64,000 nucleotides of DNA. Source: Catenulispora sp. EB89. GTDB taxonomy: Bacteria > Actinomycetota > Actinomycetes > Streptomycetales > Catenulisporaceae. The notes beneath the pieces are model-generated. The model was not told where the DNA came from, ran no database searches, and saw only the letters and a list, made by a program, of their open reading frames with translations. Positions 1 to 8,582 of this stretch are shown here, piece after piece (within the stretch, counting starts at the first letter, position 1; each line of letters begins with the position of its first letter). The stretch lies in NCBI RefSeq assembly GCF_041261445.1, contig NZ_JBGCCU010000035.1, positions 40,677 to 104,676 of the forward strand. The letters are read 5' to 3'. Both the position numbers and the translations under genes were made by a program.

Positions 1-2711
1 GCCTGGCCCATGTACGCCAGGCCCTGGGCGGGATCGCCGGTGGCCAGATAGTGGTCGGCGATGCCCTCCAGCGAGATCGCTTCGTCGTCGGGTTTGTGCA
101 GCTCCCGGTTCATCGCCAGTGCCTGCTCGTACAGCGCGAAGGCTCGGGGACGGTCGCCGAGCGCGGCGATCGCGGCCGCGTAGAAGTTCAGCGCCCAAGC
201 CTCGTTGCCGCGATAGCCGATCTGTCGGAAAGCCTCCAGGGCCTGGCTGTGGGTGTCCGCCGCGCCCTGGAAGTCGCCGGTCAGATACCGCACTCGTCCC
301 AGGTCGGTCAGCACCGAAGCCTCGTTGCCCCGGTTGCCGAGCTGTCGGTAGAGCTCCAGGGCCTGAGTGTGGGCCTGTGCCGCGCCCGGATAGTCCCCGG
401 TCAGAAAGCGCGCCCGCCCCAGGTCGTGCAGGGCCATCGCCTCGCCGAGGCGGTTGCCGATCTGCCGGAAGACCTCCAGGGCTCGGGTGTGGGCGTCCAG
501 CGCGCCCGCGAAATCCCCGCTCTGATGCCCGACGCGCCCGATGTCGTTCAACGCGTTGGCTTCGCCGAGGCGGTTGCCGATCCGCCGGAAGATCTCCAAG
601 GCCTGCGAGTGGGCGTCTACCGCACCCACGAAATCAGCGTTCATATGCGCCACCCGCCCCAGCTCGTTCAGAGCGCTGGCCTCGCCGAGGCGGTTGCCGA
701 TCTTCTGGAAGATCTCCAGGGCCCGCATGTGGGTATCCGCCGCGCCCGGATAGTCGCCGCTCGTGTCCCGTACCCGCCCCAGGTTGATCAGGGCGTTGGC
801 TTCGCCGAGGCGGTTGCCGATCTGCCGGAACATCTCCAGAGCCTGGGCGAACGTATCCGCCGCGCCCGGAACGTCCCCGCCCTGGTACCGCACCTGCCCC
901 AGGTTGGTCAGGGCGTTGGCTTCGCCGAGGCGGTTGCCGATCTGCCGGAACATCTCCAAGGCCCGCGCGAAGTCGTCGGCGGCGCCCGGCGAATCCCCGG
1001 TCAGACGCCGCAATCGTCCCAGGTCGGTCAGGGCGGTGGCGTGGGCGGCAGGGCGGTCGAGACGGGCGGCTGCCTCCGCCGCGCCCTGGTGGACTTCCAA
1101 GGCGCGGACCCAGGGGCCGTCGGACAGCAGGATCTCGGCCATGCCCGCGGTCAGGGCGATGGTGTGGTCGTCGAGATGGCGGGCCTGGGTGTGTGCGTCA
1201 TCGAGGTTGCGGTGTTCGGTCCGCAGCCAGGCTCGGGCGGTCTCGGGATCGGTCAGATCCGGTGTGTGGGCGGGGGCGGGGCCGTCGGGTTCGGGGCGTG
1301 GCAAGCGGGCGATGGCGGTGGAGGCGGTCTGCGCGGTGTGGGCGTAGTAGTGCAGCAGCCGGTCCAGTGCCGTCGTGCGCTGCTTGGTGGATTCGTGGGT
1401 CGCGGCGAGGGTGCGGGCGTGCTCACGGAGCAGGTCGTGCAGCCGATAGCGCCCGGGGGCGGTTTCGGTCAGCAGGCTGCGGTCGGTGAGGTCCTGCAGG
1501 AGCGTGTCGGCTTCGTTCAGGCCGGTGTCCAGCAGCGCGGCGGCCGCGTAAAGGTCGCTGTCCTGGCCCGGGACCAGTCCGAGGTGGCGGAACATGGCCT
1601 GCTGGTCCGGGGTGAGGTTGTCGTAGGACAGGTCGAACGCGGCACGGACCCGGCGGTCGCCGTCGTCGAAGGCGGCCAGGTCGGCGAGGCCGGTGCGCAG
1701 CCGCGCCTCCAGGTGCTCGGTGGTCCAGGCGGGGCGGTGGGCCAGGTTGGTGGCGGTGATGCGCAGTGCCAGCGGCAGGTAGCCGCACAGCTCGGCGATC
1801 CTGGCCACCGCCGGGTCGTCGGCGGCGATGCGGCCGGGGCCGGCGTGCCGGCACAGCAGGGCGACCGCGTCCGCGGGGTCCAGGACGTCCAGCGGCACCG
1901 CGTGCGCGTCGTCCAGGGCCTTGAGGCGGTTGCGGCTGGTGACCAGGACCAGACAGCCGGGAGTGGCCGGAATCAGGGGACGGACTTGCTGCTCGTTGGC
2001 GGCGTCGTCCAGGACGATCAGGGTGCGGCTGCCGGCCAGCCGGTTCCGGAAGGCTTTGGCCCGCTCGTCCAGTTCCGGCGGGATCGCTTGGGGATCCAGG
2101 CCGAGGGCCTGCAGGAGTCGGCCCAGCGCCTCGTTCGGATCGCGGGGGCCGGTGCCGGCGGTGTGCGCGTGCAGGTCGACGAACAGCTGCCCGTCGGGGA
2201 AGTTCTCGGCGGCGAGGTGAGCGGCGTGCACGGCCAGGGCGGTCTTGCCGATCCCGGCCATGCCGTCGATCGCGGAGACCACCACCGTCTTCGCCGCGTC
2301 CCCGGTGGCGGCCGCGATGGCGAGGAGCTGCTTGAGTTCGGCGTCGCGTCCGGTGAGAGTGGCGAGGTTCGCGGGCAGCTGCCGGAGCGGCACGGCCGGG
2401 TCGCCGGCCTTGGCCCGCACATGCACCTGGACGCACGCCTGCCGCCAGCGCGCCACCTCCGGCTCGGGCACGCCGAGGGCCCGGACGATGGTCGTCACCA
2501 GATCGATGTCCAGACGGCGGCGCTGCGGCTGGAAGACGCTGGAGACGGTGGTGTGCGCGATGAGCTGCGGCGGTCGCATCAGCGGCCCGACGCGCTTGGC
2601 CAACATCCGGTAGGACGGGCCGCCGGCCCATTGCCGCAGCTCTCCGAGGGCCGTGATGAACTCCTCCAGGTCACGAACCTGGGAGGGATCCGGTGCCTCG
2701 TTCGCAGCCAT
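1..2711 (-). CDS. HTH / NB-ARC ATPase / TPR protein (C-terminus beyond left edge)
   Basis: This is a STAND-type signalling NTPase whose 3' end lies outside the window; about 903 codons are visible. Reading leftward from ATG at 2711, residues ~10-85 form an XRE-like helix-turn-helix region. Residues ~146-153 are a Walker A loop (DGMAGIGKT), followed by a Walker B strand (TLIVLDDAAN) and an NB-ARC region. From residue ~520 to the edge come 40-residue TPRs of the type LEMFRQIGNRLGEANALTNL. The frame stays open to base 1. An in-frame GTG at 2738 is an alternative start, but the ATG has a closer purine-rich stretch (GGGAGCG). Related actinomycete proteins are presumed regulators that switch on nucleotide binding; the ligand is unknown. 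There is no SARP domain, so it is not AfsR itself. Confidence 0.85.
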   Translation of the reverse strand, partial: MAANEAPDPSQVRDLEEFITALGELRQWAGGPSYRMLAKRVGPLMRPPQLIAHTTVSSVFQPQRRRLDIDLVTTIVRALGVPEPEVARWRQACVQVHVRAKAGDPAVPLRQLPANLATLTGRDAELKQLLAIAAATGDAAKTVVVSAIDGMAGIGKTALAVHAAHLAAENFPDGQLFVDLHAHTAGTGPRDPNEALGRLLQALGLDPQAIPPELDERAKAFRNRLAGSRTLIVLDDAANEQQVRPLIPATPGCLVLVTSRNRLKALDDAHAVPLDVLDPADAVALLCRHAGPGRIAADDPAVARIAELCGYLPLALRITATNLAHRPAWTTEHLEARLRTGLADLAAFDDGDRRVRAAFDLSYDNLTPDQQAMFRHLGLVPGQDSDLYAAAALLDTGLNEADTLLQDLTDRSLLTETAPGRYRLHDLLREHARTLAATHESTKQRTTALDRLLHYYAHTAQTASTAIARLPRPEPDGPAPAHTPDLTDPETARAWLRTEHRNLDDAHTQARHLDDHTIALTAGMAEILLSDGPWVRALEVHQGAAEAAARLDRPAAHATALTDLGRLRRLTGDSPGAADDFARALEMFRQIGNRLGEANALTNLGQVRYQGGDVPGAADTFAQALEMFRQIGNRLGEANALINLGRVRDTSGDYPGAADTHMRALEIFQKIGNRLGEASALNELGRVAHMNADFVGAVDAHSQALEIFRRIGNRLGEANALNDIGRVGHQSGDFAGALDAHTRALEVFRQIGNRLGEAMALHDLGRARFLTGDYPGAAQAHTQALELYRQLGNRGNEASVLTDLGRVRYLTGDFQGAADTHSQALEAFRQIGYRGNEAWALNFYAAAIAALGDRPRAFALYEQALAMNRELHKPDDEAISLEGIADHYLATGDPAQGLAYMGQ
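181..1040 (-). repeat. 120-bp tandem repeats encoding TPRs
   Basis: About seven head-to-tail units with a 120-bp period lie inside the NTPase gene, each encoding one 40-residue TPR. The core TTCGCCGAGGCGGTTGCCGA recurs near 441, 561, 681, 801 and 921 almost unchanged, which is unusually high DNA identity for TPRs and suggests recent duplication or gene conversion. Confidence 0.85.
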
Positions 2712-2895
2712 CTGGTTGTGCGCTCCCGACGGTTCCACGCGCCGCTGCCGCGCGTGGAGTAGGTGTACAGATGTGGGCAGACTACGGGACTTCGACGGCG
2801 GCGAAGAAGTCGATTTCACTCCATGGTCAGCGGAAGGCCGTCGCTTCACCGGTTCTCTTGAAGCGCCGACAGCGGCTGCCTGATCGGTCTTGGGA

Positions 2896-3462
2896 TCAAG
2901 CTCCGCACACCGCGTGCCGCAGTTCGGCCAGCTCTTGGTACATCAGGGTCGTGAGGTTGGCGGTGGGGGAGTCGATCCAGTCGTCGCAGGCGGCCACGAA
3001 CACCGCGACCGCGGCTTTGCTGGCGAAGGCCGCCGTCCGTGGCGGCGCTTCGCGCTCCAGGAGCCCGGCTGCGATGGCCGCCGTGAGGGCTGCCGTCTTG
3101 ATCAGGTCCCGTTCCTGGAGTTCGGTCGAGGACGCGATCAGTTCGCGCCGGGTGGCGGCGTACTCGCCGTACTTCGCCAGGTCGCTCAGGGCGGCGCCGG
3201 CCAGGGCCTCGACGGCGGCGTCCAGGGGCGCCAGGGCCGGGTCGGCCGCGGCCAGGTGCTTCAGGACGTGCGCTTCGAAGGCGGCGGCGTCGGCGAACAG
3301 GACCTCGCGCTTGTCGGGGAAGTGGTTGAAGAACGTGCGCTTGGTCAGGCCGGCGCGCTCGGCGATGTCGGCGACGGTGACGTCGGCGTAGCCGCGTTCG
3401 GCGAACAGCGCGCCGGCCGCCTGCTGGAGCCGCTGCTGCGCGTTGGGTTCCCACCGGGCCAT
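2896..3462 (-). CDS. TetR-family transcriptional regulator
   Basis: A 188-residue repressor with the TetR N-terminal helix-turn-helix at residues ~8-54 (AGALFAERGYADVTVADIAE, then AGLTKRTFFNHFPDKREVLF) and a variable ligand-binding C-terminus. ATG at 3462 is preceded by GTGAGGGCC. It is transcribed divergently from the MDR oxidoreductase at 3589. The 126-bp intergenic region holds two copies of a palindrome that are probable operators, so it most likely represses both itself and the oxidoreductase, as is usual for TetR/oxidoreductase pairs. The inducer cannot be read from the sequence. Confidence 0.9.
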   Translation of the reverse strand: MARWEPNAQQRLQQAAGALFAERGYADVTVADIAERAGLTKRTFFNHFPDKREVLFADAAAFEAHVLKHLAAADPALAPLDAAVEALAGAALSDLAKYGEYAATRRELIASSTELQERDLIKTAALTAAIAAGLLEREAPPRTAAFASKAAVAVFVAACDDWIDSPTANLTTLMYQELAELRHAVCGA

Positions 3463-3518
3463 GGCCCTCACTGTACCGGCGCGTCCGCCGCTGGGTCTGC
3501 ACCCGGTGAAGTCACTGT

Positions 3519-3533
3519 TTGCACTTGGTGCAA
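3519..3533. promoter_or_regulatory. Operator 1 in tetR/oxidoreductase intergenic
   Basis: TTGCACTTGGTGCAA is a perfect inverted repeat (TTGCAC-TTG-GTGCAA). A second, slightly degenerate copy lies 36 bp away centre to centre. The TetR assignment is inferred from position and symmetry. Confidence 0.65.
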
Positions 3534-3554
3534 TCGCATGCCACAGTGAGGTCA

Positions 3555-3569
3555 TTACACCAAGTGCAG
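3555..3569. promoter_or_regulatory. Operator 2 in tetR/oxidoreductase intergenic
   Basis: TTACACCAAGTGCAG matches operator 1 read on the other strand (CTGCACTTGGTGTAA), with one arm less perfect. It lies just upstream of the CAGGAG ribosome-binding site (3577-3582) of the oxidoreductase, where bound repressor would block transcription. Confidence 0.6.
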
Positions 3570-3588
3570 TCACTGGCAGGAGCCCTCC

Positions 3589-4764
3589 ATGACCACTCCC
3601 GCGAACACTCCCGCGAACACTCCCGCGAACTCCTCCGCCGACGTCCCCGCAAACGCCGCGGCCTGGATCCCGGCCAAGCACGCGCGCCTGGAAGTCCGGC
3701 CGGCGCCCTCCACCCGCCCCGGCCCCGACCAGCTCGTCGTGCGCAACCGGGCGGTCGCGATCAACCCCCTGGACTGGATCATCCAGGTCGAGGGCAGCCT
3801 GACCTACGGCTGGCTGCGCTACCCGACGGTGCTCGGCACGGACGTCGCCGGCGAGGTCGTCGAGGTGGGGGCCGAGGTCACCCGGTTCCGCGTCGGGGAC
3901 CGCGTGCTCGGCCTCGCGGTCGGGACGGACAAGGACCGCACCAGCGCCGCCGAGGGCGCCTTCCAGCTCTACCCCCTCGTGTCGGAGAAGCTGGCGTGCC
4001 CCGTGCCGGACGCGATGCCGTTCGAGGACGCCGTCGTCCTCCCGCTGGCTGTGTCCACCGCCGCTTGCGGCCTGTTCCAACCCAGCCACCTGGGCCTGCG
4101 GCACCCGTCGGCGAACCCCGAGCCGACCGGCGAGACCGTCCTGGTGTGGGGCGGATCCACCAGCGTCGGCAGCAACGCCGTCCAGCTGGCGGTCGCCGGC
4201 GGCTACGAGGTCGTCACCACCGCCTCGCCACGCAACTTCGACTACGTCCGAGCCCTGGGAGCCAGCGCGGTCTTCGACTACACCAGCCCGACCGCCGTGC
4301 CAGACATCATCGAAGCATTCCAGGACCGCACCCTGGCCGGCGCCATCGCCTTCGGCACCACCTCCGCTGCGTCCTGCGTCCGCATCGTGCGCAAGTGCCG
4401 CGGCAAGAAGTTCGTGGCACTGGCCAACCCGCCGGTGTCCTTCGAGCGCCTGGGCGCGCCCGACCGCGGCCGGCTCGCCTTCCCACGCCTGCTCGCACGA
4501 CTCATCGGCTCCAACATCGCGCTGCAGTTCGCGGCGCGAACGCACGGAGTCGGCCTGAAGTACATCTTCGGCACGACGCTCAAGACCAACGAGGTCGGCA
4601 CCGCGATCTACCGCGACTTCCTGCCCGCGGCCCTCGCCGACGGCAGCTATCTGGCCGCCCCGAAGCCGATGGTCGTCGGCAAGAGCCTGGACGACATCCA
4701 GGCCGCCATGGACCTTCAGCGCAACGGCGTCTCGGCCGCGAAGGTCGTCGTCACGCTGCCCTGA
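3589..4764 (+). CDS. Zinc-independent MDR-superfamily alcohol dehydrogenase / quinone oxidoreductase-like
   Basis: A 391-residue NAD(P)H-dependent oxidoreductase of the medium-chain family. A GroES-like domain occupies residues ~30-150 (NRAVAINPLDWIIQVEG, then GTDVAGEVVEVG). The Rossmann dinucleotide loop is VLVWGGSTSVGSNAVQLA near residue 185. The structural-zinc Cys cluster of classical ADHs is absent, as in quinone reductases and the fungal ToxD type. The start is ATG at 3589 with CAGGAG seven bases upstream. Oddly, the first ~20 residues are a low-complexity tail (NTPANTPANTPAN) encoded by three copies of a 12-bp unit. It is probably TetR-controlled. The substrate is unknown. Confidence 0.85.
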   Translation: MTTPANTPANTPANSSADVPANAAAWIPAKHARLEVRPAPSTRPGPDQLVVRNRAVAINPLDWIIQVEGSLTYGWLRYPTVLGTDVAGEVVEVGAEVTRFRVGDRVLGLAVGTDKDRTSAAEGAFQLYPLVSEKLACPVPDAMPFEDAVVLPLAVSTAACGLFQPSHLGLRHPSANPEPTGETVLVWGGSTSVGSNAVQLAVAGGYEVVTTASPRNFDYVRALGASAVFDYTSPTAVPDIIEAFQDRTLAGAIAFGTTSAASCVRIVRKCRGKKFVALANPPVSFERLGAPDRGRLAFPRLLARLIGSNIALQFAARTHGVGLKYIFGTTLKTNEVGTAIYRDFLPAALADGSYLAAPKPMVVGKSLDDIQAAMDLQRNGVSAAKVVVTLP

Positions 4765-4834
4765 GGCGCGGGCATCCGACAGCGGCGATCAGCGAATCAC
4801 CCGAAGCGCCGAAGCATCGAAGCGTCGAGTCAGG

Positions 4835-7800
4835 CTACTGACCCCGCCCGTTCACCGCCGAAGTCACCTGCCCGGCCAGGGCCGGGCTGATGACCGCGGT
4901 CCCGCCGAACAGGTCCACCGACGTCAGCTGCGGCCGGAGCGCGCTGAGCAGGTTCGCCGTCTCCGGCGGCAGTGTCGACGGCACCAGCACCAGCTCGCCG
5001 CCGGTGGCCGCGGTCAGCGCGCCGCCGGTCAGGGCGTCGGGGAAGCCGGTGCCGGTCGCGACGCCGAGCCGCTGGACGCCGCCGGCGGCCATGGCGGCCT
5101 GGACCACCTTGATGTCGGTCTCGTAGCGGGTGGCGCCGGCCAGCGGGCGGACGTAGCCGGGCAGGCCGGCCGTCGCGGTCACGGCCTGGCCGCCGATCGC
5201 CCAGGCCGCGGGCGCGCCGGCGGACGACTGGGCGATGCGGCTCGCGATGAACGCTCGTACGTCCGGTGCCAGAGTCTTGCCGTCGGTCAGGATCACTGCG
5301 GCCGGTCCGGCCGCGGTCGCGGCGGGGCCGGTGGCGAACGGGCCGGCGGCGAGGGCGTCGGCGTAGTCCTGGCCGGTCGCCAGGACCACGTGCTGCGGGC
5401 TGCCGAGGCCGCGTTCGGCGATGTCCAGGGCGGTGTGGTCGCGGTCGGCGCCGGCGAAGCGGTTCACGCTGTAGCCGAGGTGGGTCAGTTCGCTGACGAT
5501 GCCGGGGGCGATCGCCTGGGTGCCGCCGAGGACGTCGATCTGGCCGCCGCCGGTGCCCAGGACCCGGCGGATCTCGGCCAGGGTCGCGGGGGTCAGCGCG
5601 GCCGGGTCGGTGAGCAGCAGCGGGCCGCCGGCCTTGGCCGCCAGCGGCACGCCGGCCAGCGCGTCGGCGAACTGGTCGCCGCGGGCCAGCACGACGACGC
5701 GCGCGGTCGGGCGGCCGGTGGCGTCGCCGCCGGCGTTGGCCCAGTGCGACTGCGACACCGCGACGCCGGTGCCGTACCGGTCGCCGCCGGACAGCCGGGT
5801 GACCGTGGGGTTGCCTCCGGCGGTCGGGGGATTGCCGCTGCCGGGGTTGGAGGGCGGGCTGCTCGGGGCGACGCCGTTGCCGCTTATCTGGACGTACATC
5901 GCGCCTTGGCCGTCGGCCGGGGTGATCTCGTACGCGGCCTGCTGCACGCCGGTCGTGGTCGGGGTGAAGGTCATGTTCACGTGGATGCTCTGACCCGGTC
6001 CGAGGACCTGGCCCTCGGAGATCGGCAGAGCGGTGTTGAACACGCCGGTCGGCGCCTTCGCCTTCGAGATGGTCAGCGGCGCGGTTCCGGTGTTCGTCGC
6101 GTCGAAGCCCACCGTCGCCGTGGAACCGACCGTGACGTTGCCGAAGTCCAAGGCGGCGGGCGACATCTGCAGGTGCCCGAAGCCCGACACCGCACCGCCG
6201 GAGAGCGGGACGTTCAGGGTGCCACTGGTCGACACGACGGTCAGCTGGTCGTTCGCCGGCCCGGGAGCCGTCGGGGCGAAGGTGATCGTCGCCGAGACCG
6301 ACTTGCCGACACCGATGGTCGTGCCCTGCGACAGCCCCTGGACGGTGAACGGCGCGCTCGGCAGCGTGACGCTCTTGATCGTCTCGTCGACGGACCCGGT
6401 GTTCCAGATCCGGACCGCCATCGTCTCCGTCGTGCCGGTCGGCTGTTCGTTCTGGAATTTGACCGGGCTCGGCGAGGCTCCGAGGCCGTTCGTCAGACCG
6501 GTGCCGTTCAAGGCCACGCCGACGCTTCCGGCGCTGGTCGCGACGGTCATGATCCCGTTCGCAGCGCCGGGGGCGGTCGGGGTGAAGGTGACGTTCAGGG
6601 TCAGCTGGTCGCCGGCGTTCAGCGTCACCGGCGAGGCCAGCGGCGAGGTGTCGATGGTGTAGGGAGAGGCGTTCACCGTGGCGCCGGTGACGGTCACCTG
6701 CTGCGTCGCGGTCAGCGTCACCTGCTTCTGGACGTGCGAACCCACCTCGACCGGTCCGAACGTCACCGGAGGCGTGGTCAGTGGTGTCTTCGCGGGCTTG
6801 CCGAAACCGATGACCTTCCCCACGAGGTCGGTCTCGCGGGTGCCGACGTAAACCCGGTTGGAGTCGGTGGCCACGACCGAGTACTTGGCCGCGCGGCCGA
6901 TCGGCGCCGAGTACAGCTTGTCGAGGGTGCCGTGCGAGTCGGGGATCGCAGAGTACGCATTCAGGGTGGCGTTCTCGCCGGTCGCGCCGTTGCCCCAGGG
7001 CCCGACCGGGGCTTGCACCACCCAGACGACGGCGCTGCCGGACACGGAGTCGGTCGAGGTGACGATCGGCGATCCGCTGGTGTAGCCGAAGATGTCGGTG
7101 CTGGACCCGGCCTGGGTCAGGGTGGGAATGCCGTCCGCTGTCGCCCCGGCCTGGAGCGCGACCAACGGCTGCTGGTTGCCCACCTCGTAGACGTAGCCGC
7201 CGTCGCCGCCCCACACCGCCGGGTGCCCCCACTGGCCGCCGGGCAGCGGGCCGATGGTCTGCACGGCGGCGTCCGTGCCCTTGGGGCCCTGCCCCATGCC
7301 GCCGAGGTTGTCGCGGTTGAGCAGGAAGATCCGGCCGTCCTTGCCCTCCTGGAAGAGCAGGTGCGGCACCTTCGCGGTGCCGAAGCTGTCCGGAAGCGCG
7401 ACCGGACCGCCGGAGCCCAGGTCGGTGTCGTTCATGTCCAGCGTCGCGTTGTCGGAGGGGCTGAAGAAGTCCACCGGCGTCAGCGAGCGGTCCGAGCCCA
7501 CCTGGAGTCGGACCACCGACTCGGCGAGGTAGGTGCCCGGATTGTTGCCGGGACCCGGCTTCGGGCTGATGCCGTTGCCGGTGGCGACGATGATGCGGCC
7601 GTCGCCGTCGGACATCAGACCGCCGCCGGACTGCCAGATGCCGGCGCCGCTGCCGGCGTCGTTGGTCTCCGAGGTCCACATCGCGGTCTGCTGCCCGGAG
7701 GCGGCGTCGACGCCGACGACGTAGCCGTGCCAGGGAGTGAAGTCGCAGTGTGCGCCGAACCCGGCGTAGACCACGCCGTTCAGGAGCAGCAGTCCGGGGC

Positions 7801-8410
7801 GCTGCATCTCGTGGAAGGCGTCGAACGGCGTCGAGGGGTCGTTGCTCGGCGCGCCCTGGATCTTGGTCGGCCACCCCGAGCGCTCGGCGCCGGTGCCCGG
7901 GTCGATCGCGTGCATCAGCCAGCTGGCCTGCGTCGGGTCGCCGTTGGCGTAGGTCTTGGACGTGAAATAGACCGTGTTGCTGGCCGGGTCGTACACCGGA
8001 GCGCTGGTGATGCCGACCGTGGGCCCCAGGTCGCCGCAGCCGGTCGGCGGGTCGATCGAGTCCGAGGGCCAGGCCGGGCCCAGGTCCGACCGGGTCCACA
8101 GGATCGCCCCGGACTGCGGGTCCAGGCCGTAGACCTTGTTGTTCTCGGTGGTGACGACGAGCATGCCGCCGGCCACCAGAGGCTGGGCGAAGACTTGGCC
8201 GTCGACCGTGGTCGAGAAGATCTGTCCGAACGTCGGGTCGGAGACGTCGGCGGGGCTCAGGCCGGGCTCGTGCTGGTCCCATCCGGTGCGGGCGTTGTCG
8301 ACCGACACCGTGACATCGTCAGCCTTGGCCAGTTGCGGCTGAGCCAGACCGGCCGTGGCGACGGCCGCGGTGATGCCCAATGCGGTTATTCGAGATCGGC
8401 GAGTCGGCAC
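4835..8410 (-). CDS. Secreted beta-propeller / Ig-like / cell-wall-binding repeat 2 protein
   Basis: A 1191-residue exported surface protein. I chose GTG at 8410 rather than ATG at 8467 because AAGGGGG sits five bases upstream and it gives a normal Sec signal peptide (RRSRITALGITAAVATAGLA, cleaved near AKA-D). Residues ~30-530 look like a PQQ-type beta-propeller (FAQPLVAGGMLVVTTENNKV; GLDPQSGAILWTR). Residues ~530-850 are three or four Ig-like choice-of-anchor-D modules. Residues ~870-1190 are three cell-wall-binding repeat 2 modules (RLSGGDRYGTGVAVS; VVLARGDQFADALAG; GGTQAIAPGIVSEL). It should sit non-covalently on the cell wall, with the propeller as the functional part. No catalytic residues are evident. 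It is convergent with the MDR oxidoreductase. Confidence 0.88.
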   Translation of the reverse strand: MPTRRSRITALGITAAVATAGLAQPQLAKADDVTVSVDNARTGWDQHEPGLSPADVSDPTFGQIFSTTVDGQVFAQPLVAGGMLVVTTENNKVYGLDPQSGAILWTRSDLGPAWPSDSIDPPTGCGDLGPTVGITSAPVYDPASNTVYFTSKTYANGDPTQASWLMHAIDPGTGAERSGWPTKIQGAPSNDPSTPFDAFHEMQRPGLLLLNGVVYAGFGAHCDFTPWHGYVVGVDAASGQQTAMWTSETNDAGSGAGIWQSGGGLMSDGDGRIIVATGNGISPKPGPGNNPGTYLAESVVRLQVGSDRSLTPVDFFSPSDNATLDMNDTDLGSGGPVALPDSFGTAKVPHLLFQEGKDGRIFLLNRDNLGGMGQGPKGTDAAVQTIGPLPGGQWGHPAVWGGDGGYVYEVGNQQPLVALQAGATADGIPTLTQAGSSTDIFGYTSGSPIVTSTDSVSGSAVVWVVQAPVGPWGNGATGENATLNAYSAIPDSHGTLDKLYSAPIGRAAKYSVVATDSNRVYVGTRETDLVGKVIGFGKPAKTPLTTPPVTFGPVEVGSHVQKQVTLTATQQVTVTGATVNASPYTIDTSPLASPVTLNAGDQLTLNVTFTPTAPGAANGIMTVATSAGSVGVALNGTGLTNGLGASPSPVKFQNEQPTGTTETMAVRIWNTGSVDETIKSVTLPSAPFTVQGLSQGTTIGVGKSVSATITFAPTAPGPANDQLTVVSTSGTLNVPLSGGAVSGFGHLQMSPAALDFGNVTVGSTATVGFDATNTGTAPLTISKAKAPTGVFNTALPISEGQVLGPGQSIHVNMTFTPTTTGVQQAAYEITPADGQGAMYVQISGNGVAPSSPPSNPGSGNPPTAGGNPTVTRLSGGDRYGTGVAVSQSHWANAGGDATGRPTARVVVLARGDQFADALAGVPLAAKAGGPLLLTDPAALTPATLAEIRRVLGTGGGQIDVLGGTQAIAPGIVSELTHLGYSVNRFAGADRDHTALDIAERGLGSPQHVVLATGQDYADALAAGPFATGPAATAAGPAAVILTDGKTLAPDVRAFIASRIAQSSAGAPAAWAIGGQAVTATAGLPGYVRPLAGATRYETDIKVVQAAMAAGGVQRLGVATGTGFPDALTGGALTAATGGELVLVPSTLPPETANLLSALRPQLTSVDLFGGTAVISPALAGQVTSAVNGRGQ

Positions 8411-8582
8411 GGCTGCCCCCTTGTGGAACACGCCGACAGACCGGCGGTGACGTCGAACGGCCACCAAGTCCTACAGGTCGCGCGGGAGCTGCGTCAATCG
8501 GTGTGGATCTGTCAAGGCATTGATGACTGGAAGCGGCGGCGGTGATCCGGGGGATTCATCCCGACTATCCGAAACGACCGCG

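Noticed and set aside
51..2762. Long rightward open frame (about 900 codons)
   Set aside because: It is antisense to the NB-ARC/TPR gene, which has Walker and TPR motifs; the plus-strand translation has none.
5390..8545. Rightward open frame of over 1000 codons
   Set aside because: It is the antisense shadow of the cell-wall-binding protein; composition is Arg/Gly/Ala-rich and motif-free.
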